Position numbers and translations under genes: made by a program
From: Lacinutrix sp. WUR7
Lineage (GTDB): Bacteria; Bacteroidota; Bacteroidia; Flavobacteriales; Flavobacteriaceae
DNA: 64,000 nt
NCBI RefSeq assembly: GCF_016864015.1
Contig: NZ_CP045067.1
Location: forward strand, 3,110,001 to 3,174,000
Direction of reading: 5' to 3'
Shown: positions 35,074 to 43,585 of the stretch, in pieces
Layout: every line of letters starts with the position of its first letter
Position numbering within the stretch: position 1 is the first letter of the stretch
The notes under the pieces: generated by a model
Told to the model about the DNA's origin: nothing
Database searches by the model: none
The model's input: the letters and a program-made list of their open reading frames with translations, nothing else

Positions 35074-35742
35074 ATGCCAGAAACAAAACTTGCCGTATTA
35101 GGACTTGGAAGTCGCTCAACGTTATTTTATTTGAGCGAATTGAATCGTTTATACAATCAAGCGAAAGGTGGTTACAGCACATGTCCATTTGTACTATTAA
35201 ATACAGATTTCAATGCTATTAATGTTTTATTGCCAAATCCTTCCGAAGAGTTAGACGCCGTTTTAAAAACCTATATAAGTGAAATAGAAACGTATAATTT
35301 ACAGCAGATTTTAATTCCAAATATTACCCTTCACGAAACCATAGATAGATTACATATTGCTAAAGACGTATTGCATCCTGTTAATTTAAGTATTAAAAAA
35401 ATCAAAGCCAACAATTGGAATAAAGTTGTTTTGTTTGGTTCGTTATTTAGTATGCATGCTTCCTATATAAAAAATCAATTATTAGCAAATGGTATTGAAG
35501 TCGCCCTACCAACTCAGGAGGATATGGAGTTTATAGATGACGTAAGAAAGCAAATTTATAATGAAACAGAAACTACTGAGTTGATTGAAAAATATCACTC
35601 ATTAATTAATTCATATTCCACTAATAATCCTGTAATTATTTCTTGCACAGAATTGTCAATTTTAAAACCTAAAGGCAATAATAACGTTCTAGATATGGCA
35701 GATGTACAAATTGAAGAAGCCATAAAACATTGTCTAGCTTAG
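35074..35742 (+). CDS. Aspartate/glutamate racemase-family protein lacking one catalytic Cys
   Basis: A 222-residue protein of the Asp/Glu racemase fold: LAVLGLGSRSTLFYLSELNRLY at the start (the family's GGxGxxST.YY region), the VVLFGS.FSMHASYIKNQL block of the second lobe and SCTELSIL, carrying the second catalytic Cys. Where active racemases have a Cys in an N-terminal PCNTAH-like motif, this protein reads IPNITLHE, with no Cys. It may be a one-base enzyme of another type or have lost racemase activity. It starts two bases after egtD, so a role linked to ergothioneine is possible but unproven. Confidence 0.75.
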   Translation: MPETKLAVLGLGSRSTLFYLSELNRLYNQAKGGYSTCPFVLLNTDFNAINVLLPNPSEELDAVLKTYISEIETYNLQQILIPNITLHETIDRLHIAKDVLHPVNLSIKKIKANNWNKVVLFGSLFSMHASYIKNQLLANGIEVALPTQEDMEFIDDVRKQIYNETETTELIEKYHSLINSYSTNNPVIISCTELSILKPKGNNNVLDMADVQIEEAIKHCLA

Positions 35743-35842
35743 CGCATACATTTACCATTTTTAGGCTAAGATTCATCTTAAGTTTTGTTAGAAAATCAGG
35801 CACCTTTGTATTATCAAATTATTAATTGTAAAAACAACTATT

Positions 35843-36697
35843 ATGAAAATAGCAGTAACATCAGCAAGCGGAAAATTAGGAGCTTCCATAGTGAAACATC
35901 TAGTTCATTTAATTGGTAAGGAAAACGTTATTGGTATTGCACGTACACCAGAAAAAGCTGTGCATTTAGGTGTTGAAATTAGAAAAGGAGATTACAATAG
36001 TAGAGAACAGTTTGATGGCGCTTTAAATGGAGTAGATACTGTATTATTGGTTTCAGGGATGGATACACCAGATAAACGGATTATACAACACAGAAATGTT
36101 ATTGAAGCAGCAAAGCAAAATGGTGTTCAAAAAATAGTGTATACAAGTATTGTAGGTGCCGAAGAAGGGAATGCTTTTAGTCCAATTGTGCAAACCAACA
36201 GACAAACAGAGAAAGATATTCAAAACTCAGGACTAAACTGGGTGATTGGACGAAACGGAATTTACATTGAGCCAGATTTAGAATACATAGACACCTATGT
36301 GAAAGAAGGGGAAATAAGAAATTGTGCAGCAGATGGAAAATGTACCTACACAAGCCGTGAGGAATTAGGTTTCGCTTACGCTAAAATGCTAACCGAAGAC
36401 AAACACAATGCGCAGATTTATAATCTTGTTGGTAATGGCATTACGCAAACACAACTTGTAGAAAAAATTAATAAAGTTTTTAATACCAATCTAGTTTTTA
36501 AAAACGAATCTGTTGAAGCTTATAAGGCAGAAAGAACTGAAGCGTTAGGTGATTTCATGGGAACTGTTATTGCAGGTATTTATGAAGGGATTAAAGAAGG
36601 TGCAAATGATGTGTCTTCGGATTTTGTAACAGTTACAGGTAGACCACATTTATCTACAATAGAAATGATGAAGAATTTCAAAAACACACAAGAATAA
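35843..36697 (+). CDS. NmrA-like SDR / NAD(P)H:quinone oxidoreductase
   Basis: A 284-residue atypical SDR: MKIAVTSASGKLGASIVKHL (NAD(P) glycine motif), ARTPEKA, GVDTVLLVSGMDTPDKRIIQHRNVIEAAKQNGVQKIVYTSIVGA, WVIGRNGIYIEP and the C-terminal HLSTIEMMKNF. The pattern matches QOR2/YtfG-type quinone reductases and NmrA-like proteins. It stands alone, with about 100 bases before it and a hairpin after it. Confidence 0.85.
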   Translation: MKIAVTSASGKLGASIVKHLVHLIGKENVIGIARTPEKAVHLGVEIRKGDYNSREQFDGALNGVDTVLLVSGMDTPDKRIIQHRNVIEAAKQNGVQKIVYTSIVGAEEGNAFSPIVQTNRQTEKDIQNSGLNWVIGRNGIYIEPDLEYIDTYVKEGEIRNCAADGKCTYTSREELGFAYAKMLTEDKHNAQIYNLVGNGITQTQLVEKINKVFNTNLVFKNESVEAYKAERTEALGDFMGTVIAGIYEGIKEGANDVSSDFVTVTGRPHLSTIEMMKNFKNTQE

Positions 36698-36827
36698 TTA
36701 GTAATAGTGCTTTTGTAACGAGCGTATCTTAGCTTGTAAATACTAGCTTACAATTGCAAACAGAGGAATAGTAGCATCATAAAAAGGAATAGCTACACCT
36801 TTGTAGTTTTTTTGATTAATAGCAAGT

Positions 36828-36854
36828 AAGGCTATCTATAAGGATAGCTTTTCT
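36828..36854 (+). terminator. Terminator upstream of the methyltransferase gene
   Basis: GCTATC (36831-36836) pairs with GATAGC (36843-36848) with A/T extensions and a T-rich tail. It ends the QOR-like transcript. Confidence 0.65.
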
Positions 36855-36890
36855 TATTTAAAAGGATTCATTTTATTTAAAATTAAGTGT

Positions 36891-37631
36891 ATGAAAGATA
36901 ATTTTTCAACGGAATCGGATAAGTATGCAAAGTACAGACCTATCTATCCTGAAGCCTTTTTTGATTACCTAAAATCATTAATGGAGAGGAAACAAATCGC
37001 TTGGGATTGTGGTACAGGCAATGGACAAGTAGCATATAAACTTGCGCAAAGTTTTGATACGGTAATGGCTTCCGATTTAAGTCAAGCGCAAATAGATAAC
37101 GCCAGCAAATCCGATAATATTTATTATACCGTACAACGTGCAGAAAAAACAAATTATGCCGATGCAATTTTTGATTTAATCATTGTTTCACAAGCAATTC
37201 ATTGGTTTGATTTTGATGCTTTCTATAAAGAAGTAAAACGAACTTTGCATCCCAATGGTTTCCTTTGTGTGGTTGGCTATGGTACTATTCAAATGTCTGG
37301 CGAAATTGGTAAATTAATTGCTCATTTTTATAGCGATATAATTGGTTCGTATTGGGATGAAGAACGTAAATATTTAGACGAAAACTATCAATCGATTCCA
37401 TTTCCTTTCCAAGAAATAGAAACGCCTACTTTTATTAATACCTTGTATTGGTCTTTAGAACACCTAATTGGTTATTTAAATACATGGTCTTCCGTGAAAC
37501 ATTTTATAGATCAAAATGCGTATAATCCTGTCGATTCTTTACAATTGCAATTGGAAAAACATTGGAATAGTGAAGACCTTAAAGAAGTAAAATTCCCCAT
37601 ATTACTAAGAATAGGAAGGCTTAAAGAATAG
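36891..37631 (+). CDS. Class I SAM-dependent methyltransferase
   Basis: A 246-residue methyltransferase of the trans-aconitate/UbiE-like type: YAKYRPIYPEAFFDYL, AWDCGTGNGQVAYKLA (motif I), VMASDLSQAQIDNA (motif II acid), IIVSQAIHWFDFDAFYKEVKRTLHPNGFLCVV. HWF.F is frequent in eukaryote-like methyltransferases of this clade. No linked pathway indicates the substrate. Confidence 0.9.
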   Translation: MKDNFSTESDKYAKYRPIYPEAFFDYLKSLMERKQIAWDCGTGNGQVAYKLAQSFDTVMASDLSQAQIDNASKSDNIYYTVQRAEKTNYADAIFDLIIVSQAIHWFDFDAFYKEVKRTLHPNGFLCVVGYGTIQMSGEIGKLIAHFYSDIIGSYWDEERKYLDENYQSIPFPFQEIETPTFINTLYWSLEHLIGYLNTWSSVKHFIDQNAYNPVDSLQLQLEKHWNSEDLKEVKFPILLRIGRLKE

Positions 37632-37779
37632 ATTTATAGTATGTCTTTTTAATGTTAATTACCTAGATAGTTACTCCCATTTGCATACGATTTGTCCTTC
37701 TTGTTAAGCAGGTTTTGTGCAATCCAATAATCCTAAAGGTTGTCTTATTTTATAGATGACCTTTTTTTAATTATTACAT

Positions 37780-37797
37780 TTAGTAAACGTTTACTAA
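37780..37797. promoter_or_regulatory. Perfect 18-bp palindrome upstream of the TetR gene
   Basis: TTAGTAAACGTTTACTAA is a perfect inverted repeat 47 bases before the TetR start, a typical size and place for a TetR autoregulatory operator. Confidence 0.65.
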
Positions 37798-37843
37798 TTA
37801 ATTTACTATATTAGTCTCTAATTACTAATCACGTGTATTTATT

Positions 37844-38470
37844 TTGAAAAACAAAATCAAGATTACTGCCATTTCCTTATTTAATACCTACGGAATATCT
37901 AATGTTTCCATGAAGCAAATTGCGGATACTTTAAACATTAGTCCGGGAAATTTAAGTTATCACTATAAAACAAAAGCAGATCTTTTGGCTACTATTTATA
38001 AAGAGATGTATGCCGAAACGCTGGATTATATCCTTCCGGAAAACACGTATATCACCTTATTTCATTTTGAAGAAATGATGCTAAAGTTTGACGATCTACA
38101 ACAACGATATGCTTTTTTCTTTAATGATATTGTGCACATTATTAAAACCTATCCCAAAATTGCGAAACAGTACGAAGCATCTAACTTAATTCGTTTTAAA
38201 GACGCTAGAAAACTAATCGATTATTATATCGAAACAGGAAGAATGCAGCCAGAAAATGAATTTATAGACTATAATAAAACCATTTATACCGTTTGGATGA
38301 CGAGTACCTTTTGGCAATCACAAAAACTAGCAATACAAACAAAAGACTACACCGTAAATAAATGTCCGTCTATAGAAATGCTTTGGTCTTTATTTCTACC
38401 ATATTTAACAGCGAAAGGATTAGAAGAATATCAACAATTAAGACAATTTGTAAAACTCCCTAATACATAA
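37844..38470 (+). CDS. TetR/AcrR-family regulator
   Basis: A 208-residue regulator: KIKITAISLFNTYGISNVSMKQIADTLNISPGNLSYHYKTKADLLATIYKEMY is the TetR N-terminal helix-turn-helix (about 3-55). The rest is a helical ligand-binding domain without recognised motif. The start codon appears to be TTG at 37844, as no ATG or GTG precedes the helix-turn-helix in frame. It lies five bases before the Mpo1-like gene, so it probably regulates it and itself through the palindrome at 37780. Confidence 0.9.
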   Translation: MKNKIKITAISLFNTYGISNVSMKQIADTLNISPGNLSYHYKTKADLLATIYKEMYAETLDYILPENTYITLFHFEEMMLKFDDLQQRYAFFFNDIVHIIKTYPKIAKQYEASNLIRFKDARKLIDYYIETGRMQPENEFIDYNKTIYTVWMTSTFWQSQKLAIQTKDYTVNKCPSIEMLWSLFLPYLTAKGLEEYQQLRQFVKLPNT

Positions 38471-38474
38471 TATC

Positions 38475-38960
38475 ATGAGAAAAATAGATTCCCTTTTAAC
38501 AGAGTACGCCGAAAGTCATCAAACAAAGATGAACATTGCTATACATTATGTTTGTGTACCATTAATCTTCTTTAGTTTAATTGGTTTGTTGGCTAGTATT
38601 CCTTTTCCTGAAGCAATCACACAAGCGTTGCCAAACGGATTATTACCTTATGCGCATTTTGGAACTGTAGTAATCGTTTTTGGATTGTTCTATTATTTGC
38701 GTTTATCTTTTGTACTTTTTATTGGAATGCTATTGTTTTCTGCATTGGTATTGATCGGTATTCAGCAAATAAATCAACTAGATATTGCGCCACTATGGGT
38801 AATCATGTTGATTATTTTTGTTGTGGCTTGGATTGGTCAATTCATTGGTCATAATCATGAAGGGAAAAAACCTTCATTCCTAAAAGATCTTCAGTTTTTA
38901 ATGATTGGTCCAGCTTGGACAATGAGCCATGTATTCGAAGCGCTACATATTAAGTTTTAA
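38475..38960 (+). CDS. Mpo1-like (DUF962) membrane protein
   Basis: A 161-residue protein with four transmembrane helices: YAESHQTKMNIAIHYVCVPLIFFSLIGLL at the start and WIGQFIGHNHEGKKPSFLKDLQFLMIGPAWTMSHVF at the end. The conserved His residues (SHQ, IHY, GHNHE) match the yeast Mpo1 (YGL010w) family, Fe(II)-dependent dioxygenases that shorten 2-hydroxy fatty acids. A lipid-related role under TetR control is plausible. Confidence 0.85.
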   Translation: MRKIDSLLTEYAESHQTKMNIAIHYVCVPLIFFSLIGLLASIPFPEAITQALPNGLLPYAHFGTVVIVFGLFYYLRLSFVLFIGMLLFSALVLIGIQQINQLDIAPLWVIMLIIFVVAWIGQFIGHNHEGKKPSFLKDLQFLMIGPAWTMSHVFEALHIKF

Positions 38961-39029
38961 TAAATAATACTTCCGAAGTATTTCATAAAAACCAATAAAA
39001 CTCCACTATCTTTGCACAAAATATAAATT

Positions 39030-40370
39030 ATGTCACAATCGTTTTCTAGCTTAGGTATTAACAATACACTGCAAAGTAATTTAGCAGAATTAAACATTAC
39101 GGAACCTACAGATATTCAACAAAAAGTAATTCCGGTAATATTAACGCAAAAAGAAGATGTTGTTGCAATTGCAAAAACAGGAACAGGGAAAACTGCTGCT
39201 TTCGGATTGCCTTTATTACAATTAATAGATGTTAATAAGAGTAATATTCAAGCAGTTATTTTAGCACCAACAAGAGAACTAGGGCAACAAATTTATAACA
39301 ATTTAGAATCTTTTAATTCAGATGCTTTACAAGTTTCGATTGCAGGATTATTTGGAGGAATTCCAATAAAACCACAAATTGAAAAACTAAAAGAAAACAC
39401 ACATATAATAGTTGCAACGCCTGGTCGTTTAGCCGATTTAATAGAAAGAAACGCATTAAACGTTAAGGAAATTACTTATTTTGTTTTAGATGAAGCAGAC
39501 GAAATGGTTTCTGCGCATAAAGAAGGTATTGATGCTATAATTAAATCCTTACCAAAAACCAGAAGAACCTTATTGTTTACGGCAACCATGCCTGGAACGA
39601 TTAAGCAATTGGTGCAAAATAGCCTTTCTAAAAAAGTAGTTACTATTGAAGCAGATATGACAACGGTTGGTCATCAAGGAATTGATCATCAATACGTAGT
39701 TGTAGAACCTATTGAAAAACTAAATGTTTTAATGCATTTTCTAAATACTAACGAAGGAAAACGTGGTATCATTTTCTGTAAAACTAAAGCGGCAGTAAAT
39801 AAATTAGCTAAAAATCTAGCAATTAATAAATTCTCATCAGGAGCCATCCATGGTAGTTTGTCACAAGGAATTCGAGATCGAATTATGGGACAGTTTAGAG
39901 AAGGACATATTAATATTTTAGTCGCTACAGATTTAGCTGCTCGTGGTATTGATGTGAAAGATTTAGCCTTTGTGGTAAATTATCATTTACCAGATACCTA
40001 TGATGCGTATGTGCATAGAAGTGGAAGAACAGCTAGAGCAGGAGCTACCGGATTATCTCTAAGTGTAATTCAAGAAGATGAAGTTGCTGATATTCCAGAA
40101 TTTGAAAACGAATTAGGGATTACTTTCTCACCATATATAAAAGCGGATGCTAAAAGTATTGAAGAGAATAACGGATTACTTTGGGCTAGAAAAATATTTA
40201 AAACGAAAGTAAATAGAGATATTCCTGAAGATTTTAAAGGAAAAATAAAAACCATTTTTCATCATTTAACCAAAGAAGAATTGGTAGATAAAATTTTATC
40301 CAATTACATAGCCGAAAACAATACTATTGTGGAAAAACCAGAGGTTACAAAGAAGAAAAAGAGAAAATAG
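39030..40370 (+). CDS. DEAD-box RNA helicase
   Basis: A 446-residue SF2 helicase with the Q-motif region (LNITEPTDIQQKVIPVIL), AKTGTGKTA (Walker A), PTRELGQQ, ATPGRL, DEADE (motif II), TATM, IIFCKTK, DLAARGIDV and HRSGRTARAG (motif VI). The short C-terminal tail is basic (EVTKKKKRK). Such proteins remodel RNA in ribosome assembly, mRNA decay or cold adaptation. TATCTTTG at 39007-39014 fits a -7 box, but no convincing -33 partner was seen. It lies three bases before a second helicase gene. Confidence 0.93.
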   Translation: MSQSFSSLGINNTLQSNLAELNITEPTDIQQKVIPVILTQKEDVVAIAKTGTGKTAAFGLPLLQLIDVNKSNIQAVILAPTRELGQQIYNNLESFNSDALQVSIAGLFGGIPIKPQIEKLKENTHIIVATPGRLADLIERNALNVKEITYFVLDEADEMVSAHKEGIDAIIKSLPKTRRTLLFTATMPGTIKQLVQNSLSKKVVTIEADMTTVGHQGIDHQYVVVEPIEKLNVLMHFLNTNEGKRGIIFCKTKAAVNKLAKNLAINKFSSGAIHGSLSQGIRDRIMGQFREGHINILVATDLAARGIDVKDLAFVVNYHLPDTYDAYVHRSGRTARAGATGLSLSVIQEDEVADIPEFENELGITFSPYIKADAKSIEENNGLLWARKIFKTKVNRDIPEDFKGKIKTIFHHLTKEELVDKILSNYIAENNTIVEKPEVTKKKKRK

Positions 40371-40373
40371 AAA

Positions 40374-41684
40374 ATGGGTAACTATATAAAAGCACAGCAA
40401 GATATTTTAGATAAATTAAAAATAGAAGCGCTAAATCCAATGCAGGAAGAAGCCTTATTATCTATTACAAGTACTGCAAATACGGTATTACTTTCTCCAA
40501 CAGGAACAGGTAAAACGGTTGCCTTTTTGTTACCTACAATAGCAGATTTAAATAAGAATTGTAAAAATATACAGCTATTAATTTTAGTGCCTTCTCGGGA
40601 GTTGGCCATTCAAATTGAGCAGGTTATTCGTACCATGGGCTCTGGTTTTAAAGCCAATGCTGTTTATGGAGGAAGACCTTTTAGTAAAGACAAATTAGAT
40701 TTAGCACATACGCCAGCAATACTAGTGGGTACTCCAGGACGTGTTGCAGATCATTTACGTCGGGAAACATTTTCTGTTGAAGATATTGAGACTCTAGTTT
40801 TAGATGAATTTGATAAATCTCTAGAAGTTGGATTTGAAAAAGAAATGAAAGAGATTATTAGTAGTCTTCCGGCTATTAAAAAACGAATTCTGACTTCTGC
40901 TACGCAAGACATGGAAATTCCGCGTTTTGTTGGTTTAAAAAACGAATTAGTAATTGATTATTTAGATACAAAAATTTCGAATCTAGAAATTAAGAAAGTA
41001 AAATCTCCAGACAAGAATAAGCTGCAAACTTTAGTAGACTTATTACACGATATAGGTAATAAACCAGGAATTATTTTCTGTAATTTTAAAAATACCATTC
41101 AATATGTTAGCGATTTTTTAAACGAAAATAATATTGCTCATGGCTGTTTTCAAGGAGGTATGGAACAGATAGATCGAGAACGCGCTTTATTGAAATTTAG
41201 AAACGGAACCCATCAAATTATAATAGCAACAGATTTGGCTGCTCGTGGATTAGATATTCCGGAATTGAACTATATTATTCATTATCAACTGCCTTTAAAA
41301 GCGGAAGAATTTACCCATAGAAATGGTAGAACAGCCCGTATGAATGCAGAGGGGACTGCTTATGTATTACATTGGGAAAAAGAAACGTTGCCTGATTTTA
41401 TAGAAACGGATGATATTGTAGTGCCAAAAGGAAAAGTAACAGAACTAGCTACAAAATGGTGCACCTTATTTATTTCTGGTGGAAGAAAAGATAAAATCTC
41501 AAAAGGAGATATTGCTGGTTTACTGTTTAAACAATGTGATCTAGACAAATCGGAAATTGGTGTCATAGAACTAAAACAAGATTGTGCATTTGTTGCTGTT
41601 CCTAAAAGCAAGGCTTCCTTTATTGTGGATACCATTAATAATGTGCGTCTAAAGAAAAAGAAAGTCCGTGTAACTATGGTTTAA
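40374..41684 (+). CDS. Second DEAD-box-type helicase with DEFD motif
   Basis: A 436-residue SF2 helicase, divergent from its neighbour: LSPTGTGKTV, PSRELAIQ, GTPGRVADHL, DEFDKS in place of DEAD, TSATQDMEI, GIIFCNFK, DLAARGLDI and HRNGRTARM. The C-terminal 70 residues (about 365-436) look like a DbpA-type RNA-binding domain (ISGGRKDKISKGDIAGLLF; VPKSKASFIVDTINNVRLKKKKVRVTMV), which in DbpA targets 23S rRNA. Translationally coupled to the upstream helicase. A role in ribosome assembly is inferred. Confidence 0.9.
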   Translation: MGNYIKAQQDILDKLKIEALNPMQEEALLSITSTANTVLLSPTGTGKTVAFLLPTIADLNKNCKNIQLLILVPSRELAIQIEQVIRTMGSGFKANAVYGGRPFSKDKLDLAHTPAILVGTPGRVADHLRRETFSVEDIETLVLDEFDKSLEVGFEKEMKEIISSLPAIKKRILTSATQDMEIPRFVGLKNELVIDYLDTKISNLEIKKVKSPDKNKLQTLVDLLHDIGNKPGIIFCNFKNTIQYVSDFLNENNIAHGCFQGGMEQIDRERALLKFRNGTHQIIIATDLAARGLDIPELNYIIHYQLPLKAEEFTHRNGRTARMNAEGTAYVLHWEKETLPDFIETDDIVVPKGKVTELATKWCTLFISGGRKDKISKGDIAGLLFKQCDLDKSEIGVIELKQDCAFVAVPKSKASFIVDTINNVRLKKKKVRVTMV

Positions 41685-41685
41685 G

Positions 41686-42423
41686 CTATATGCTTATTAA
41701 ATAGTTTTTCTGAAACATTTTATCATAAATATCTTTGCTAAACATATACAGTTGTGCAGGTTTTTTGGATACACCAACTTGTTTTTCGTCTAGTGCAATA
41801 ATGTATTTTTTGTTTATTAATTTTCTTCTAAAATTTCTATTGTCTATTTCTATTCCAAGAATAGATTGATATACATCTTGTACCTCGTTTATGGTGAACT
41901 TATCTGGAAGTAATTTAAAAATGATTGGTTCCGACAAACATTTTATTTTTAAATCTTCATAGGCTTCTAATATGATATTTTCATGATCAAAACCTAATTC
42001 TGGTAAATCATTAACAGGAAACCATTTTGCTTGTTTTTTGCTGTTATTTAAATCCACATCTTCTGTTTTTAAAAGAAAGTAATAAGCTATAGTTGTCGTT
42101 CTTAAATGAAACGCTTCCTTTTCTATCCAAATAATATCTTTAGGATTCATCAATCGATCTGGATCACCAAATGCTTTAAATTGTTTTTTATATTGATTCG
42201 TTAAACCAGTTAATTCTTTTAATACTCTAGTAGCTGTTTCGTCTAAAGTTTCTTCTTTATATACATGATATCCTGTAAGAACATAATCGTCTACTAAAAT
42301 CTCTTTTTTGTTTTCCGATTCTAAAAAACGTTTTATTAATAAAACATTTAAAGATTTGGTGTTTATGTCAAATCCAAAAACGACACAATCCACAGATATA
42401 TTTAATATTTTTTCAGCTTCCAT
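41686..42423 (-). CDS. NrtR/AraR-like regulator with degenerate Nudix domain
   Basis: A 245-residue protein: N-terminal Nudix-like domain (about 10-145) and C-terminal winged helix (about 165-240, NFRRKLINKKYI). The Nudix box reads GYHVYKEETLDETATRVLKELTGL, so the REUxEE glutamates are missing and hydrolysis is unlikely. That is typical of regulator forms that bind a nucleotide or sugar. It is divergent from the sugar importer operon at 42687 and convergent with the helicase gene (one base apart). It probably controls the polyol operon. Confidence 0.85.
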   Translation of the reverse strand: MEAEKILNISVDCVVFGFDINTKSLNVLLIKRFLESENKKEILVDDYVLTGYHVYKEETLDETATRVLKELTGLTNQYKKQFKAFGDPDRLMNPKDIIWIEKEAFHLRTTTIAYYFLLKTEDVDLNNSKKQAKWFPVNDLPELGFDHENIILEAYEDLKIKCLSEPIIFKLLPDKFTINEVQDVYQSILGIEIDNRNFRRKLINKKYIIALDEKQVGVSKKPAQLYMFSKDIYDKMFQKNYLISI

Positions 42424-42480
42424 AAAATAAGTTTTGTATAAAAACGGGTTTTGTTTTGTATGGCACTAATATAGAAAAAA

Positions 42481-42501
42481 TATAATTAAACGTCAATTAT
42501 A
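42481..42501. promoter_or_regulatory. Inverted repeat in the regulator/operon intergenic region
   Basis: TATAATT and AATTATA flank AAACGTC (7-7-7). The inner strand contains TAAACGTCA, the complement of TGACGTTTA found again at 42649-42657. It lies 58 bases upstream of the regulator start. Candidate operator. Confidence 0.5.
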
Positions 42502-42623
42502 CATTACTATTGTTATGTGTCGTGATTACTAAAAGTTTGATTATGATGTTAATATAGCACACATAAATGGTAAAATATAATATTTTTTTACATGAAAATT
42601 AGGTTTTTCTTAATAATTTATAA

Positions 42624-42657
42624 TACATTTGAAAAACAAACGTAAAAGTGACGTTTA
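42624..42657 (+). promoter_or_regulatory. Candidate operon promoter and operator
   Basis: TACATTTG at 42624-42631 fits a -7 box, though no -33 TTG was found. AAACGT-N7-ACGTTT at 42638-42656 is an inverted repeat over the likely start site and includes the TGACGTTTA shared with 42487-42495. Confidence 0.5.
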
Positions 42658-42686
42658 TAAAATAGCAACCATTTAAAACCAAAACC

Positions 42687-43553
42687 ATGAAAAGACAATC
42701 AAAATTATTCTTGCAGAATTCTTTAAAGGCAGAAAACAAAAAACAGTCTAATACACTTTTAGTACTACTCAGTTTTTTAATGGTATTGTCATTTAACTTG
42801 GGTTTTGCACAAGAGGAAGAAATGGGAGACGATTATAAACCATTTAGTATTGGTGCCCATTTAAAAAACATGCATACTTGGCATGGATTTGTAGTGCATC
42901 AAGGTGTTGTGATTGCAACAAACATTGAATACAATTCTAGAAATGAGAAATTTACTTTTGGTTTTTGGGGAGGAGCAAGTTTTTCAGGAGCAGATATTGT
43001 TAGCAATACAGGAGAAAATGTAAGTGCTCTTTATAAAGAGTTTTCTATTTATACGAAATATCGTGTTTCCGATAAGTTCTTTATAGAAGCCGTTTCGCAT
43101 AATAATTATACAGGAGTAGAAGAAAGAGGTGACAAGTTACATTATTGGAGATATGACAAAACGCAAGGTTATAATTTCGTGGATGTTAATTTCGGATATA
43201 ATATAACACCAAATACACTACTATATCTAGCAACTATTGTTGGTGGTGGTTCTGGGGATTATGAAGTAGAAGCGGATGGTTCATTAACTGATTCTTGGAC
43301 ACATTATTTTGAAGTGAGTAGTAAAGTTTGGAAAAATAAAGATTCTAGCTTATCTCTTTTTGCTGGTGGTGCTTGGTCTTTTATTACCGACAAAACATTT
43401 TATACCGAAGAAGCAGGAAATATTATAAATGTAGGAGCAACTTTTAATAAGCAAATCTCAATAAAAAATTATAACTTACCTGTGGATGTGACTGTTATGT
43501 GGAATCCGGAAAAGGAAAAAACAGTTTTACAGTTAGATATTACTTTATTTTAA
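42687..43553 (+). CDS. Outer-membrane beta-barrel protein of polyol operon
   Basis: A 288-residue protein with a long basic N-terminus and a signal peptide ending GFAQ (about residue 42). The rest is beta-rich with alternating polar and aromatic residues (FTFGFWGGASFSG, YKEFSIYTKYRVSDKFFIEAVSH, FVDVNFGYNITPNTLLYLATIV) and a terminal Phe, as expected for an outer-membrane barrel. It is first in an operon with an ABC sugar importer, so it may be the outer-membrane entry pore in place of a SusC/D pair. No named family recognised. Confidence 0.7.
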   Translation: MKRQSKLFLQNSLKAENKKQSNTLLVLLSFLMVLSFNLGFAQEEEMGDDYKPFSIGAHLKNMHTWHGFVVHQGVVIATNIEYNSRNEKFTFGFWGGASFSGADIVSNTGENVSALYKEFSIYTKYRVSDKFFIEAVSHNNYTGVEERGDKLHYWRYDKTQGYNFVDVNFGYNITPNTLLYLATIVGGGSGDYEVEADGSLTDSWTHYFEVSSKVWKNKDSSLSLFAGGAWSFITDKTFYTEEAGNIINVGATFNKQISIKNYNLPVDVTVMWNPEKEKTVLQLDITLF

Positions 43554-43585
43554 ACACAACATTAATTATACTAATACAAACCATT

